64,000 bases of DNA from an uncultured Acetatifactor sp. (GTDB lineage: Bacteria; Bacillota; Clostridia; Lachnospirales; Lachnospiraceae): NCBI GenBank assembly GCA_947627115.1, contig CANQUQ010000003.1, forward strand, positions 114,710 to 178,709, in the 5' to 3' direction. The position numbers and the translations under genes are program-made. The notes beneath the pieces were generated by a model that was not told where the DNA came from, did no database searches, and saw only the letters and a list, made by a program, of their open reading frames with translations. Shown piece by piece: positions 19,307-29,400 of the stretch; position 1 is the first letter of the stretch, and each line of letters opens with the position of its first letter.

Positions 19307-20584
19307 TTACGCCTCGTCAATGGATTTTCCGATATCATGACGCATGTATTTATTGGCAAAGGTGACCCATTCCGCAGCCTCGTAAGCCTTCTCTCTGGCC
19401 TCCCTCAGGGTGGCTCCCTTGGCGGTCACTCCCAGCACCCGTCCGCCGTTCGTCACAATGCGTCCCTTATCGTCAAATTTGCTCCCCGCATGGAAACAAT
19501 AATAATCCTCTTTTCCGTCAAAGTTCTCCAGCCCCTTGATCTCGAAGCCCTTCTCATAGGATACAGGATAGCCGTCCGAAGCCAGCACCACACACACTGC
19601 CGCATTGTCCTCGAACTGCAGATCTATCTGGTCCAGGCGGCCGTCAATACAGGCGTCCACCACATCGCAGAGATCGTTCTTCATCCTGCACAGCACGACC
19701 TGTGCTTCCGGATCCCCGAATCTGGCATTGTATTCCAGCACCTTGGGGCCGTCCTGAGTGAGCATCAGTCCGAAAAAGATCACGCCCTTGAATTCGCGTC
19801 CCTCCGCCGCCATGGCGTCCACGGTGGGCTGGTAGATATACTTCCTGCAGAATTCATCCACCTCTTTTGTGTAAAAGGGACTGGGCGAAAAATTTCCCAT
19901 GCCGCCGGTATTCAGTCCCTGATCCCCATCCTTTGCGCGCTTGTGGTCCTGTGCGGAGGTCATTGGCTTTACGGTCTTTCCGTCCACAAAGGAGAGCACG
20001 GACACCTCCCGGCCCGTCATGTATTCCTCAATGACCATGCGGTTCCCGGCACTGCCAAAGTGCTTATCCAGCATGATCTCTTTCACGCCCGCTTCCGCCT
20101 CCTGAAGCGTATTGCAGATCAGTACGCCCTTGCCCAGCGCCAGCCCGTCAGCCTTCAGGACAATAGGCATCTTCGCAGTCTTAAGATATTCCAGGGCTTT
20201 CTGCGGATCGTCAAAGGTCTCGTACGCAGCCGTAGGAATATTGTACTTTTTCATCAGCTCCTTGGAGAAAGCCTTGCTGCCCTCCAGGATGGCCGCCTTC
20301 CTGTCGGGCCCGAACACCCGAAAGCCTGCGGCCTTCAACTCGTCCACCAGACCTCCCACCAGAGGGTCGTCCGGCGCCACGAACACAAGATCTACTGCCT
20401 TTTCCTTTGCATAGGCAATAATCCTGTCAAATTCCATCACACCGATGGACGGCTCGCACTCTGCGATCTGTGCAATACCCGCATTCCCAGGCACACAGTA
20501 GAGCTTTTCCACCCGGCTGCTCTTTTTCATACTGACCGCAATGGCGTGTTCCCTGCCGCCTCCTCCTACGATCAAAACCTTCAT
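19307..20584 (-). CDS. purD: Phosphoribosylamine-glycine ligase PurD
   Basis: An ATP-grasp enzyme that makes GAR from phosphoribosylamine and glycine. The 425-residue protein begins MKVLIVGGGGREHAIA, the classic PurD N-terminus, with KADGLALGKGV (ATP-grasp loop) and EYNARFGDPEAQ (metal site) in place. The start follows GAGGTAACGTC. It is the last gene of the purE-purM-purN-purD run, with 4 bp between purN and purD. Confidence 0.97.
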   Translation of the reverse strand: MKVLIVGGGGREHAIAVSMKKSSRVEKLYCVPGNAGIAQIAECEPSIGVMEFDRIIAYAKEKAVDLVFVAPDDPLVGGLVDELKAAGFRVFGPDRKAAILEGSKAFSKELMKKYNIPTAAYETFDDPQKALEYLKTAKMPIVLKADGLALGKGVLICNTLQEAEAGVKEIMLDKHFGSAGNRMVIEEYMTGREVSVLSFVDGKTVKPMTSAQDHKRAKDGDQGLNTGGMGNFSPSPFYTKEVDEFCRKYIYQPTVDAMAAEGREFKGVIFFGLMLTQDGPKVLEYNARFGDPEAQVVLCRMKNDLCDVVDACIDGRLDQIDLQFEDNAAVCVVLASDGYPVSYEKGFEIKGLENFDGKEDYYCFHAGSKFDDKGRIVTNGGRVLGVTAKGATLREAREKAYEAAEWVTFANKYMRHDIGKSIDEA

Positions 20585-20588
20585 GACG

Positions 20589-21230
20589 TTACCTCGCTTT
20601 ATCCTGTCTTTTGTGCTTTACCTTTCCGTTCTCCACGGAGATCCGGCCGTTGGCAATATCGTCGATGGCCTGGGGCAGCAGAATCCATTCTGCCTGCTCC
20701 ATGACCCGCCGCTGCAGGATCTCAGGAGTATCGTCTTCCGTCACTTCCACTGCCTTCTGCGCAATGATGGGGCCCTGGTCCATACCTTCATTCACAAAAT
20801 GCACCGTGGCGCCCGTCACCTTCACACCGCGCTCCAATGCTCTCTCGTGCACCGTCAGCCCGTAGTAACCGACACCGCAGAAGGAGGGAATCAGAGAGGG
20901 GTGGATATTGATGATCCTGTTGCTGAATTCCCTTACCATCTCCTCAGGTATTTTTACCAGAAATCCCGCAAGCACCACGAGACCCGGCGCGAGCCGGCAC
21001 ATTTCTTCCGTGAAGGCCCGGTCGAAGGCCGCCCTGTCAGGGTAATCCCTGGGGCTCATCACAATGCCGGGGATCCCGTGCGCCTTTGCCCTTTCCAGAG
21101 CCCTGGCGCCGGCATTATTGCTGATCACCGCAAGGACCTCCGTTTTGGTGATACTTCCGCTGTCTATGGCATCCAGGATGGCCTGTAGATTGGTGCCGCC
21201 GCCCGATACGCACACTACGATCTTCAGCAT
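20589..21230 (-). CDS. purN: Phosphoribosylglycinamide formyltransferase PurN
   Basis: Transfers formyl from 10-formyl-THF to GAR. It starts [18 protein letters not shown]; the catalytic region [10 protein letters not shown] and the downstream [16 protein letters not shown] are intact. At 213 residues the length is normal. Its ATG lies inside the end of purM (7-bp overlap), so the two are translationally coupled. Confidence 0.96.
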   Translation of the reverse strand: MLKIVVCVSGGGTNLQAILDAIDSGSITKTEVLAVISNNAGARALERAKAHGIPGIVMSPRDYPDRAAFDRAFTEEMCRLAPGLVVLAGFLVKIPEEMVREFSNRIINIHPSLIPSFCGVGYYGLTVHERALERGVKVTGATVHFVNEGMDQGPIIAQKAVEVTEDDTPEILQRRVMEQAEWILLPQAIDDIANGRISVENGKVKHKRQDKAR

Positions 21231-22249
21231 AGGATCACTTCTTTCTCTCCGGCCTCGCAGCTTCCCACGATCCAGGCCTGCTCGCCCGCTGCCGCCAGGG
21301 CCTTCAGGGTCCCGTCCGCATCCTGCGGATCCACTGCCAGCACCATGCCGAGACCCATGTTGTAGGTGTTGTACATCATCTTCTCCTCGATGGCGCCTTT
21401 TTTCTGAAGCAGTCCGAAGATCGGCGGAACCGGATAGCTGTCCTTCCTTACCGCCGCCCGGATGCCGTCGGGCAGCATTCGGGGAATATTTTCATAAAAT
21501 CCGCCGCCCGTGATATGGCTGCAGCCCTTTACGGTGACTCCGGCCTCCTTCACGGCCTTCAGTCCCTTCACATAGATCCTGGTGGGCGCAAGCAGCGCCT
21601 CGCCCAGGGTAGTCCCCAGCTCTTCGTAATATGTCTCCAGGCTTTCCCTGGTCATCTCGAACACCTTCCGCACCAGAGAGAAACCGTTGGAATGTACGCC
21701 GGAGGAAGCGATGCCGATCAGCGTATCCCCCGCCTTGATCTTCTCTCCGGTAATCAGGTCTTTCTCGTCCGCGACGCCCACCGCAAAGCCTGCCAGATCG
21801 TACTCGTCCTCCGGCATCAGGCCGGGATGCTCCGCAGTCTCGCCGCCGATCAGCGCCGCTCCCGCCTGTCTGCAGCCCTCGGCCACTCCCTTTACGATAG
21901 ACGCGATCTTCTCCGGATAGTTCTTTCCGCACGCAATATAATCGAGAAAGAACAACGGCTCACCTCCGGCGCACGCCACGTCGTTCACGCACATGGCGAC
22001 GCAGTCAATACCGATCGTATCGTGCTTATCCAGCAAGAACGCCAGCTTTATCTTGGTGCCCACACCGTCCGTTCCCGACAGCAGAACGGGATTCTCCATA
22101 TTCTTGAAGGCGGCCATGGAAAATGCTCCGGAGAATCCTCCCAGACCTCCCAGCACCTCCGGGCGCACTGTACCTTTTACGTGTTGTTTTATCAGTTCCA
22201 CCGACCGATATCCGGCCTCAATATCCACTCCGGCCTTTTTGTAATCCAT
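21224..22249 (-). CDS. purM: Phosphoribosylformylglycinamidine cyclo-ligase PurM
   Basis: Makes AIR from FGAM. It begins [34 protein letters not shown] and [25 protein letters not shown] are diagnostic PurM motifs. It has 341 residues, with start site AGAGGAAGC. Second gene of the pur cluster, directly downstream of purE. Confidence 0.97.
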   Translation of the reverse strand: MDYKKAGVDIEAGYRSVELIKQHVKGTVRPEVLGGLGGFSGAFSMAAFKNMENPVLLSGTDGVGTKIKLAFLLDKHDTIGIDCVAMCVNDVACAGGEPLFFLDYIACGKNYPEKIASIVKGVAEGCRQAGAALIGGETAEHPGLMPEDEYDLAGFAVGVADEKDLITGEKIKAGDTLIGIASSGVHSNGFSLVRKVFEMTRESLETYYEELGTTLGEALLAPTRIYVKGLKAVKEAGVTVKGCSHITGGGFYENIPRMLPDGIRAAVRKDSYPVPPIFGLLQKKGAIEEKMMYNTYNMGLGMVLAVDPQDADGTLKALAAAGEQAWIVGSCEAGEKEVILC

Positions 22250-22283
22250 GCTTCCTCTTTTCCGCCGCAGCCGCGGCTGTCAC

Positions 22284-22802
22284 CTATTTCGTCATGCTCT
22301 CCAGATAAGCCTTGCGGCCCTCTTTCTGCAGTCTGGCATCCTTTGCCTCCACCTGTTCCTTCAGCTTTGCGCTGTAATTTTTCAGCTTTTCCAGAAGTCC
22401 GGGATCGGAAGTCGCCAGTATCTTCGCAGCCAAAAGCCCGGCGTTCGCACCGCCGTTTATGGCTACGGTCGCCACCGGAATACCGGAGGGCATCTGCACG
22501 ATGGAATACAGAGAGTCTCTTCCGCCCAGCGAGCTCGTGTGCATGGGAATGCCTATCACCGGCATGGGAAAAATTGCGGCACACATGCCGGGAAGATGAG
22601 CTGCCATGCCCGCTCCGGCAATGATCACCTTGAAGCCCCTGCTCTCCGCACTTTTCGCATATTCAAAGAAGACATCCGGCTCCCTGTGGGCGCTGATGAT
22701 GGCCATCTCATAGGAGATGCCCAGCTCCTCCAATATATCTGCTGCCTTAGCCATGACGGGCATATCGGAATCGCTGCCCATTACAATACCTACTTTTGCC
22801 AT
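22284..22802 (-). CDS. purE: N5-carboxyaminoimidazole ribonucleotide mutase PurE
   Basis: The start is at MAKVGIVMGSDSDMPVM behind GGGAGGACATT, seven codons inside the track ORF. SDSDxP, SAHREPD and AGMAAHLPGM are typical of class I PurE, which needs PurK to supply N5-CAIR; no purK is in the window. First gene of the purEMND run. Confidence 0.96.
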   Translation of the reverse strand: MAKVGIVMGSDSDMPVMAKAADILEELGISYEMAIISAHREPDVFFEYAKSAESRGFKVIIAGAGMAAHLPGMCAAIFPMPVIGIPMHTSSLGGRDSLYSIVQMPSGIPVATVAINGGANAGLLAAKILATSDPGLLEKLKNYSAKLKEQVEAKDARLQKEGRKAYLESMTK

Positions 22803-22824
22803 AATGTCCTCCCGAAAAAACAAG

Positions 22825-22872
22825 ATGTTGTGTTCTCACATTCTAGTTTACTAGATTTCGGGCCTATGTGCA
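22825..22872 (-). promoter_or_regulatory. Candidate purE operon promoter
   Basis: On the minus strand TTGCAC, then 17 bp, then TAAACT lies about 40 bp before purE. The palindrome ATTCTAGTTTACTAGAT overlaps the -10. I see no purine riboswitch in the roughly 75-bp gap. Confidence 0.35.
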
Positions 22873-22876
22873 AGCC

Positions 22877-24949
22877 CTATTTCGATTCCCCGAACGCTTT
22901 GTTGAGAGGTTCCGTCCCCGGCAGGACGAACCTGCCGTCCCTGATGATATCGATGCGGCTGCCGTCCCTGCACACCGCAGTCAGCAGGCCCAGCTCGTCA
23001 TAGGGCACCGTGATATCCGTATGGCAGTTAAAATAAGCCTCCAGAGGCTTTTCGCTCCGAAGCGCCGCCCTCTCATTCTCCTTGGCCACGATCTCCTTGC
23101 CGTCGGGATTGTACACCCTGGTCTCCTCCTCATGGGAATAGCAGGTATCTCCCAACGCAAAGTGAGGGCCCATCTTCTCCGCGATCAGGATCGGGAGCTT
23201 CGCCTCCACCCCCAGCCGCCTTGCGGCCACATAGGCGGTGGTGTTGGTGCCGATGGCAAATTCGCCCATGGGAAGCGTCTCATGCCGGAACAGCACATTT
23301 TCCTTCACGAACCTTTTATTTTCTTCCGGATCCTCAAAATTGCCGCAGTCGTAATCGGTGACCATACCGTCCTCAAAGACCACGGACAGATCCCTGTACT
23401 CCAATCCGTCCAGAAATACCCTTGTCACGTGGAGCACGCCGTTCGTCCCCTTCAGAACGGGGGATGTGAACACCTCTCCCACCGGGATATTCACGTCCGC
23501 CACACAGTTCTCAAATATGGTCTCCCTGCTGGGATCGGACAGCTTCCAGAGATTTACCCTCAGATCGGTGCGATTGCGGCCCATGCCCTTGACCTCGCAG
23601 TAGTCCGCCCGGTCCAGCGCATCGATCATCTTTTGCTGCACGTCCCGATACAGCCTGTAATCCAGCGTGTTGATCCGCACAGTCTCCCTGAACAGTTCCC
23701 GGAACACCGGCCCGATCTCAGGCACCGGAAACGCGATGATCGTGAAGCTGTACTCCTCCTGCGGAATATACTCGCGGGTCATCAGCCCCGACCGCGAGCG
23801 GTACTCCACCCACAGACTGTTCTGCCTGTCGGTAAGCCTTAGAGCCTGCGGCTTCATCACCGGATCGAAGCTCCTTCTTCCAAAGGTCTCTACCACCGCA
23901 GGTCCCGCGTACTGCCGCACCTCCCGCGCATACTTTTCAAAAGCGGCGTGGGCGGCCTCCAGCCGCCGGTTCACATAGTTCCTGTCCAGAAAGATCGCCC
24001 TGTCTTCCCTGTGATCGTATTCGTACTGCCGGTTCACATCGCCCCCGCTGAAGCCGTACCCCCGCGGCGCAATGCACTGCAGGCCCATCTTTTCAAAGTT
24101 CTCCGCGGCGCGCCGAAGCATCCTCTCAAAGCCCAGGCGGTACGCGATGAGGACAGTCTTCTTTTGGGACAGGTCCTTTCCGGCCACCTCGAATCCCATG
24201 CGGAAGCCCTCCGTGTATGTGTCCGCCATAAGAGCCACCGTATCCTCGTCCAGTCCGGCCAGAAATTCCGCTGTCTCCAATTCGTTCTCGCTGACATACT
24301 CTCCGTAGGCATAGAGATAGCGCACATCGGTCAGATCGCTCTCCCGCAGGAGCCTGATGCCAAGCCGGTTCCCTTCCCGCGTAAAACGGTCCCGGATTTC
24401 GCGCAGGCCGGTCTCCTCCGCATAGTCACAGACAGACCAGTAACAGATCTGCCGGACGGCCTCTCCTTGGGGCAGTCTGCCGCTCTCCTTCCACTCATAG
24501 ACAAAAAGCGTGTAGACCTGAACGAACAGCTCCAGACAGATCACCTGCGCCTCCCATGTGCCGTCATATACATACCCGATCATATCCCGGAGCTGCGCAT
24601 AAATACAGCAAAGCAGCGGCCCCAGCTCTTCGCCCAGCTCCTTCGCCGCGTACTGCGGATTTGCGTAGCTCTCCTCATAGTGCACAGGCAGGATGTCCGC
24701 GTACAGCAAGTGATTCCGCCGGGCCAGCTCCTCCACGGTCGCTTTTTCGGGACCGCCCTCCGCCAGGAATCCTGCGGTCTCCTCCATCATCAGGAGGAAC
24801 CTTGCCGCAGAGGAAAAATACCGTTCAAAGGCGGGCGCGCCAAAGTGCTCCTCCGGGATCCGGCGGATCCGCTCCATCGCCAGCCCGTAACGCTCCCTCA
24901 GCAGACCTTCCTCACTGTTCTCATTTACCGTCTTATCAGGTTCGCTCAT
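22877..24949 (-). CDS. M29-type (thermophilic) aminopeptidase-like metalloprotein with long N-terminal extension
   Basis: The C-terminal half resembles M29 aminopeptidases (AmpS/AmpT): VADVNIPVGEVFTSPVLKGTNG, then GTNTTAYVAARRL, AEKMGPHFALGDTCYS and FNCHTDITVPYDE supply the likely Glu/His/Asp metal ligands. At about 690 residues it is far longer than the roughly 400 aa of classical M29 enzymes; the first 300 residues form a helical region of unknown role. I place the start at MSEPDKTVNEN, with GGAGG some 12 bp upstream. It is probably cytoplasmic and acts on peptide N-termini. Confidence 0.75.
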   Translation of the reverse strand: MSEPDKTVNENSEEGLLRERYGLAMERIRRIPEEHFGAPAFERYFSSAARFLLMMEETAGFLAEGGPEKATVEELARRNHLLYADILPVHYEESYANPQYAAKELGEELGPLLCCIYAQLRDMIGYVYDGTWEAQVICLELFVQVYTLFVYEWKESGRLPQGEAVRQICYWSVCDYAEETGLREIRDRFTREGNRLGIRLLRESDLTDVRYLYAYGEYVSENELETAEFLAGLDEDTVALMADTYTEGFRMGFEVAGKDLSQKKTVLIAYRLGFERMLRRAAENFEKMGLQCIAPRGYGFSGGDVNRQYEYDHREDRAIFLDRNYVNRRLEAAHAAFEKYAREVRQYAGPAVVETFGRRSFDPVMKPQALRLTDRQNSLWVEYRSRSGLMTREYIPQEEYSFTIIAFPVPEIGPVFRELFRETVRINTLDYRLYRDVQQKMIDALDRADYCEVKGMGRNRTDLRVNLWKLSDPSRETIFENCVADVNIPVGEVFTSPVLKGTNGVLHVTRVFLDGLEYRDLSVVFEDGMVTDYDCGNFEDPEENKRFVKENVLFRHETLPMGEFAIGTNTTAYVAARRLGVEAKLPILIAEKMGPHFALGDTCYSHEEETRVYNPDGKEIVAKENERAALRSEKPLEAYFNCHTDITVPYDELGLLTAVCRDGSRIDIIRDGRFVLPGTEPLNKAFGESK

Positions 24950-25025
24950 ATTTCTCACCGGCCTCCGATCGTTGCGTCGATTTGTCTCTTTGTCATCCGG
25001 GCGCTCCAACGGCAGCATTGCGGTC

Positions 25026-25346
25026 CTACAAATTGACCCCTGCGTAAAGGATCAGACTCAGAATGCACAGAGACAAGAGATTCAGAATGATCCCCAGCAC
25101 CGGGAACAGCCTGTAGTAATCCTTTTCCCTGACGGTCACGACTCCCAGGCAAAGTCCGACCAGGGAGAAGATCAGGGCCAGCACCCCCGTAAAGCCGAAG
25201 CCTACAGCCGCCTCTCCTCCGCTCAGATAGGCTCTGAAGACTACGATCCCCAGGGAGACAAGACTTATGATGCCCAGGATCGTTGCCATGGCCCCACGGT
25301 TTGAATGCTTTTTGTTGGTAAATATATAGCCTTTTCTTTTCTTCAT
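25026..25346 (-). CDS. DUF6142-like small membrane protein
   Basis: A 106-residue protein beginning MKKRKGYIFTNKKHSNRGAMATILGIISL, with three hydrophobic segments (about 19-40, 48-72 and 80-104). The GYxFTNKxHS start is familiar from the Lachnospiraceae DUF6142 family. Function unknown. It sits between a small membrane ORF and the M29-like gene on the same strand. Confidence 0.65.
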   Translation of the reverse strand: MKKRKGYIFTNKKHSNRGAMATILGIISLVSLGIVVFRAYLSGGEAAVGFGFTGVLALIFSLVGLCLGVVTVREKDYYRLFPVLGIILNLLSLCILSLILYAGVNL

Positions 25347-25405
25347 AAAACCCTAAAAGGGCATTCCCCCAGAACAACGGGAAATGCCCTCCATGATCCC
25401 TTCTA

Positions 25406-25558
25406 TTAAAATAACAGCTTGGATTTGCCGGCGATCAGCTTTGCTCCCGTGACGATCAGCAGGATCCCTGACACGATGCCCACTACCATGGTGATCACGC
25501 CCACGGCAATATTGGCGGCGCCTGCACCCTTCATTATCTTATATACTTTCTGCTCCAT
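25406..25558 (-). CDS. Short single-segment membrane protein, 50 aa
   Basis: I choose MEQKVYKIMKG as the start because GGAAGGGAGCAAGGTC precedes it; the longer track ORF overlaps pyrE. The peptide has one or two hydrophobic stretches (AANIAVGVITMVVGIVSGILLIVTGAKLI). Its family is unknown. Its position right behind pyrE suggests cotranscription. Confidence 0.5.
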   Translation of the reverse strand: MEQKVYKIMKGAGAANIAVGVITMVVGIVSGILLIVTGAKLIAGKSKLLF

Positions 25559-25610
25559 GACCTTGCTCCCTTCCTGTTTTTTCTCGCCCGTCATCAGTAT
25601 GTCATGTTTT

Positions 25611-26285
25611 TCATGCTCCATATGTTTCATAGTATTTGTCTATCTCCGCTTTTATTCTGTCATCAATATATATCTGTCCTTTGTATTCCCTGTTATACAG
25701 GTGTTCCACGACCTCCGCCATGGTCACGATGGCGTTCGTCTCAAATCCGTACTTCTGCCTGATCTCCTCCAGGGCGCTCACGGTCCCGCTCTGTCCCTTC
25801 TCCATGCGGTTCAGGGAGACCATCAGACCCTTGATCTCCACATCGGCCTGCTCTTTCAGAATGGGGAACGTCTCCTCAATGGACTTCCCGGAGGTAGTCA
25901 CGTCTTCGATGATCACGACCCTGTCGCCGTCCTTCAGACTGCTGCCCAGCAGAATCCCCACGTCTCCGTGGTCCTTGAACTCTTTGCGGTTGGAGCAGTA
26001 ACGGATCTCCTTGCCATAGAGTTCGCTGTAGGCAATGGCTGCGGCAACGCTCAAAGGAATTCCCTTGTAAGCCGGTCCGAACAGTACGTCGAAATCGTCG
26101 CCGTAATTCTGGTGGATGGCCTTTGCATAGTACTCGCCCAGCTTCCGCAGCTGCGTGCCGGTCACATATGCCCCCGCATTCATAAAGAACGGGGACTGCC
26201 TGCCGCTCTTTAAGGTGAACCGGCCGAATTTCAGCACTCCGCTGTCCACCATGAACTCGATAAATTCCTGCTTGTACTGTTCCAT
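25611..26285 (-). CDS. pyrE: Orotate phosphoribosyltransferase PyrE
   Basis: Converts orotate and PRPP to OMP. MEQYKQEFIEFMVDSGVLKFGRFTLKSGR is the usual N-terminus, and the PRPP-binding loop reads VVIIEDVTTSGKS. I place the start at 26285; GGGAGG is 11 bp upstream. It has 224 residues. pyrF is separate, 6 kb away on the same strand. Confidence 0.95.
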   Translation of the reverse strand: MEQYKQEFIEFMVDSGVLKFGRFTLKSGRQSPFFMNAGAYVTGTQLRKLGEYYAKAIHQNYGDDFDVLFGPAYKGIPLSVAAAIAYSELYGKEIRYCSNRKEFKDHGDVGILLGSSLKDGDRVVIIEDVTTSGKSIEETFPILKEQADVEIKGLMVSLNRMEKGQSGTVSALEEIRQKYGFETNAIVTMAEVVEHLYNREYKGQIYIDDRIKAEIDKYYETYGA

Positions 26286-26392
26286 ACCGCCCTGGGCCTC
26301 CCACATTCTTTATTTCCTTCATACTACCATGAAATTCGGAAAAATACAATCGGAAATCAGGATTAATCTCCGGGGTAAAAGGATCCGTCAGG

Positions 26393-26421
26393 AAAACGCC
26401 GGTCCAAGAAGGACCGACGTT
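26393..26421 (-). terminator. Intrinsic terminator after the LysM gene
   Basis: AACGTCGGTCC pairs with GGACCGGCGTT around TTCTT, followed by TTTTCC on the minus strand, just past the stop at 26477. Confidence 0.8.
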
Positions 26422-26476
26422 CCCATTTTGATCTTAGTGCTGTCTATCTCTTTCGAGGCTCTGCTCTTCCCCTGTC

Positions 26477-29400
26477 TTATCTTCCGGGAATCACAAGCGT
26501 TTCGCCCACATAGATCCGGTCCGCATTCCTGATCTGCGGATTTGCCTTCCGCAGAGCCCGCAGTGTGACGCCGTTCTTGGCGGCGATTCCGGAAAGGGTA
26601 TCCCCCGGAAGGACCCGATAACCTGCGGCCTGATCCGTGACGACGATTACATACTCATCGCCGCGCAGCAGCGGGAACAATGCCAGACCGTTCTCCGTGA
26701 TGCGGAAGGAATTCTCATACCGCATCTTACCGGTGATCTCATCGTAAGAATACATCACCGCCAGCCTGCCCGCATACTGCTCACCCAGCACCATATGCAT
26801 ATTTATCTTCTGCGGGAAAAGGCTCTTTGGCCCGATATTCAGCACTCTGCTGAACACTGCCGTGTCCGTCACCTCTCTGCTTACAGCCGCCGGGATATCC
26901 GCCTGGTTGGAAACACTGAGTGCCATGTCCTTTTTCGGCCTTTTCATATCGCGCGTGGAAAGAGTGAAGGTAATATCCGTGCCCGCGGCCTGACAGGCCA
27001 ATGTGGCCTTGTCTTTCCATACGCGCTCCTGTACGGAAACGGGAATTACGAACTCCGTACCTGTAGAAACATTCACGTCGGAGCCTCTTCCCGCCGCATC
27101 CAGAGCAGATGCGACCGCGTTCCAGTCCACATCGACCCTGCTGTTCCACACAGCGGAGGATGCACTGCTGTTTCCCGAACCGCCGCGGCCCGCATTCCCG
27201 CTGCCGCGGCTTACAATGTTGAAGTCCACCTTCTTGCTGCTTCCGGCAAAGGAACCCATGCCGGTGATAATTACCGATGCAGTACCCGTCTCCACATTGT
27301 TGCTGTATGACAGGCTGTAATCCACGCCTTCCGTCAGTGTCTGACCGCCGTTGATCGTCAATTTCACGGAGGGTCTTATCTCAGAGCCGGTGCGGGTCTG
27401 ATCCGGAATGGCTTCCGCCGTAGCCTGAGAAATGTCGTTGCTGGCGCAGACAGCAAAGGTCGAGAACTTGTCGGTCATGAAGTACACGGTATTGCCCTCG
27501 ACCCAGCAGGGGATAGCCTCCACCCTGCCCTCGTGGGCCCGCAGTACCCGGATGATCCGTCCGCCCTCCGGAAGCTGAGCGTTGAACGTCATAGATTCCT
27601 CCGTCTCGGTAATGCGCCCGATGTTCTCGCCGCCGGCTTTGACCAGAATATCAATGTCCATATAGAAGACCTTGGAGCCGCTGCCCAGTATCGCATTGAA
27701 CTTGTCGGCATCGGAGTCATTCTCCGGCGCCGCCACCGACATGACGCTGATCTCGGTAGATATCCCCTGCTGCCGGATGGCGGCAAAAAGGATATCCTCG
27801 CCCAGTATGCTGCCGTTGCCAAGCAGCTTATCCACAGTCTTTTTAATAGCGGCATCTGCCTGTGGCCGGTCCGCGATCCAATAGGAGCCGGACAGCATCA
27901 TCCCGTCGATGATGGCGGAGCTGTCCACCGTATAGGACGTAGGCGGAATTGTGCGGATCTCCTTCACACCGCATACGGAACAGGTGCGGCTCCGCTGCCC
28001 CTCCGTTGTATCGGTCGCCTCGGTCTCCACCACCCATGCGCTCCAGGCATGCAGCGAAGGGTCCGCCGGAATCACAACGCTGCTGTCCGGCTTCGTAGCA
28101 CCGCAGCTCAGGCATTTGATGGACTGGCTGCCCTCATCCTGACAGGTGGGCCGTTTATCCACAGTGTAATAGGAGGCCCAGTTGTGAGAAGCCGCACTGG
28201 GGTCGCTGCTGACCTCGGTGTAACCGCAAGTCTGGCAGACCTTGGTAGTCGTAGTACCGCTGCAGCCGGTGGCAATGAAAGTCTTAAAATCATGTCCCTT
28301 TGCCTGTCCGCGGATCATATCTCCCTGAGGATCTAACAGACCGCAGACCTTACAGTAGTGCACCCATTTGTGAGGCTCGGTACAGGTGGCCGGGGCATCA
28401 CGGTAGGCGTATTTGTGCTGACTGTAGGTCTCGCGCACCTCCACCTTACCGCAGTATACACAGGTATAGCGGACGCGGGTAGGAATGACGCAGTTGCCCT
28501 GCTGAATAAGCTCGCTCTTGTCAAAGGCATGACCGCCGGTATCCACGGTCACGCTGTCGGAACAGCCGTTCCCGGATCTGACAGTGACGATGGCCTTGCC
28601 CGCTTTGCCGGTGGCAGACACGGTGGCCCGCAGACCGTCATCCAGGACCTCCACTCTGACAGCATCTCTGTCGCCGGTGACCTCCCACTTCAGCTTTGTC
28701 ACACCGCAGTCGGCAGGACCGACCTCCACGGAAATCGTCTTGGAGTTCTGAGCACAGGAATGCAGCAGCAGAGTATCGCCAAGATCCCTCGCACCGCTGC
28801 CTAAGGTCCCGTCCTTCATTGTGAGCCGGTTCACTTCACTGTAGCCCAGTTCCCGGTAGTTCTCCCATGTGACTCCCCTGCCGTCCGTGCTGTGCCAGTG
28901 GGCCACGTAGCACGTTCCGTCCACAGGGATATCATAGAATGTCATCGGTCCTGTGCCGTCTTCGGAATACCAGCCGTCGAACTCAAAGCCGGACCAGCCG
29001 TTCTTATCCACATCGTCATTGCCAAAGGGCGTGCCGTACTGGCGGCTGCAGGACATGACCCCTGTCTTCCTTCCCCACCCGCTGTAGTTCAATGTATAAT
29101 GGATTTCGGTGGGCTCGTAGAGAGCATATAGCGCTGTCTCATTCTCAGCCAGTGTGTCGCCGGGCTCCACCTTCCTGCCCTCTCCCTGCAGAGTGGACAG
29201 CCAGTACCAGTAACCCGTCATCGAATGGGACGCATCCGGATACTCCTCCTTATTCACCTTAAAGTCATATTTTTGGCCATTGCAGTCCTCCGTAAAGGGA
29301 AGCGGTTCGGCCTGCCAGGTCGAATTGGTCTTGTCGCCCCAGAAGGCGTACCTGACAGGAGCCGTGTACCAGGCCACGAACCTCCATCCGGCCACATCGG

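Noticed and set aside
19037-20704. 555-aa plus-strand ORF
   Set aside because: Antisense to purD and the zinc-ribbon gene.
22803-22876. Purine riboswitch before purE
   Set aside because: The gap is too short and lacks the conserved purine-aptamer loops; only a possible promoter is visible.
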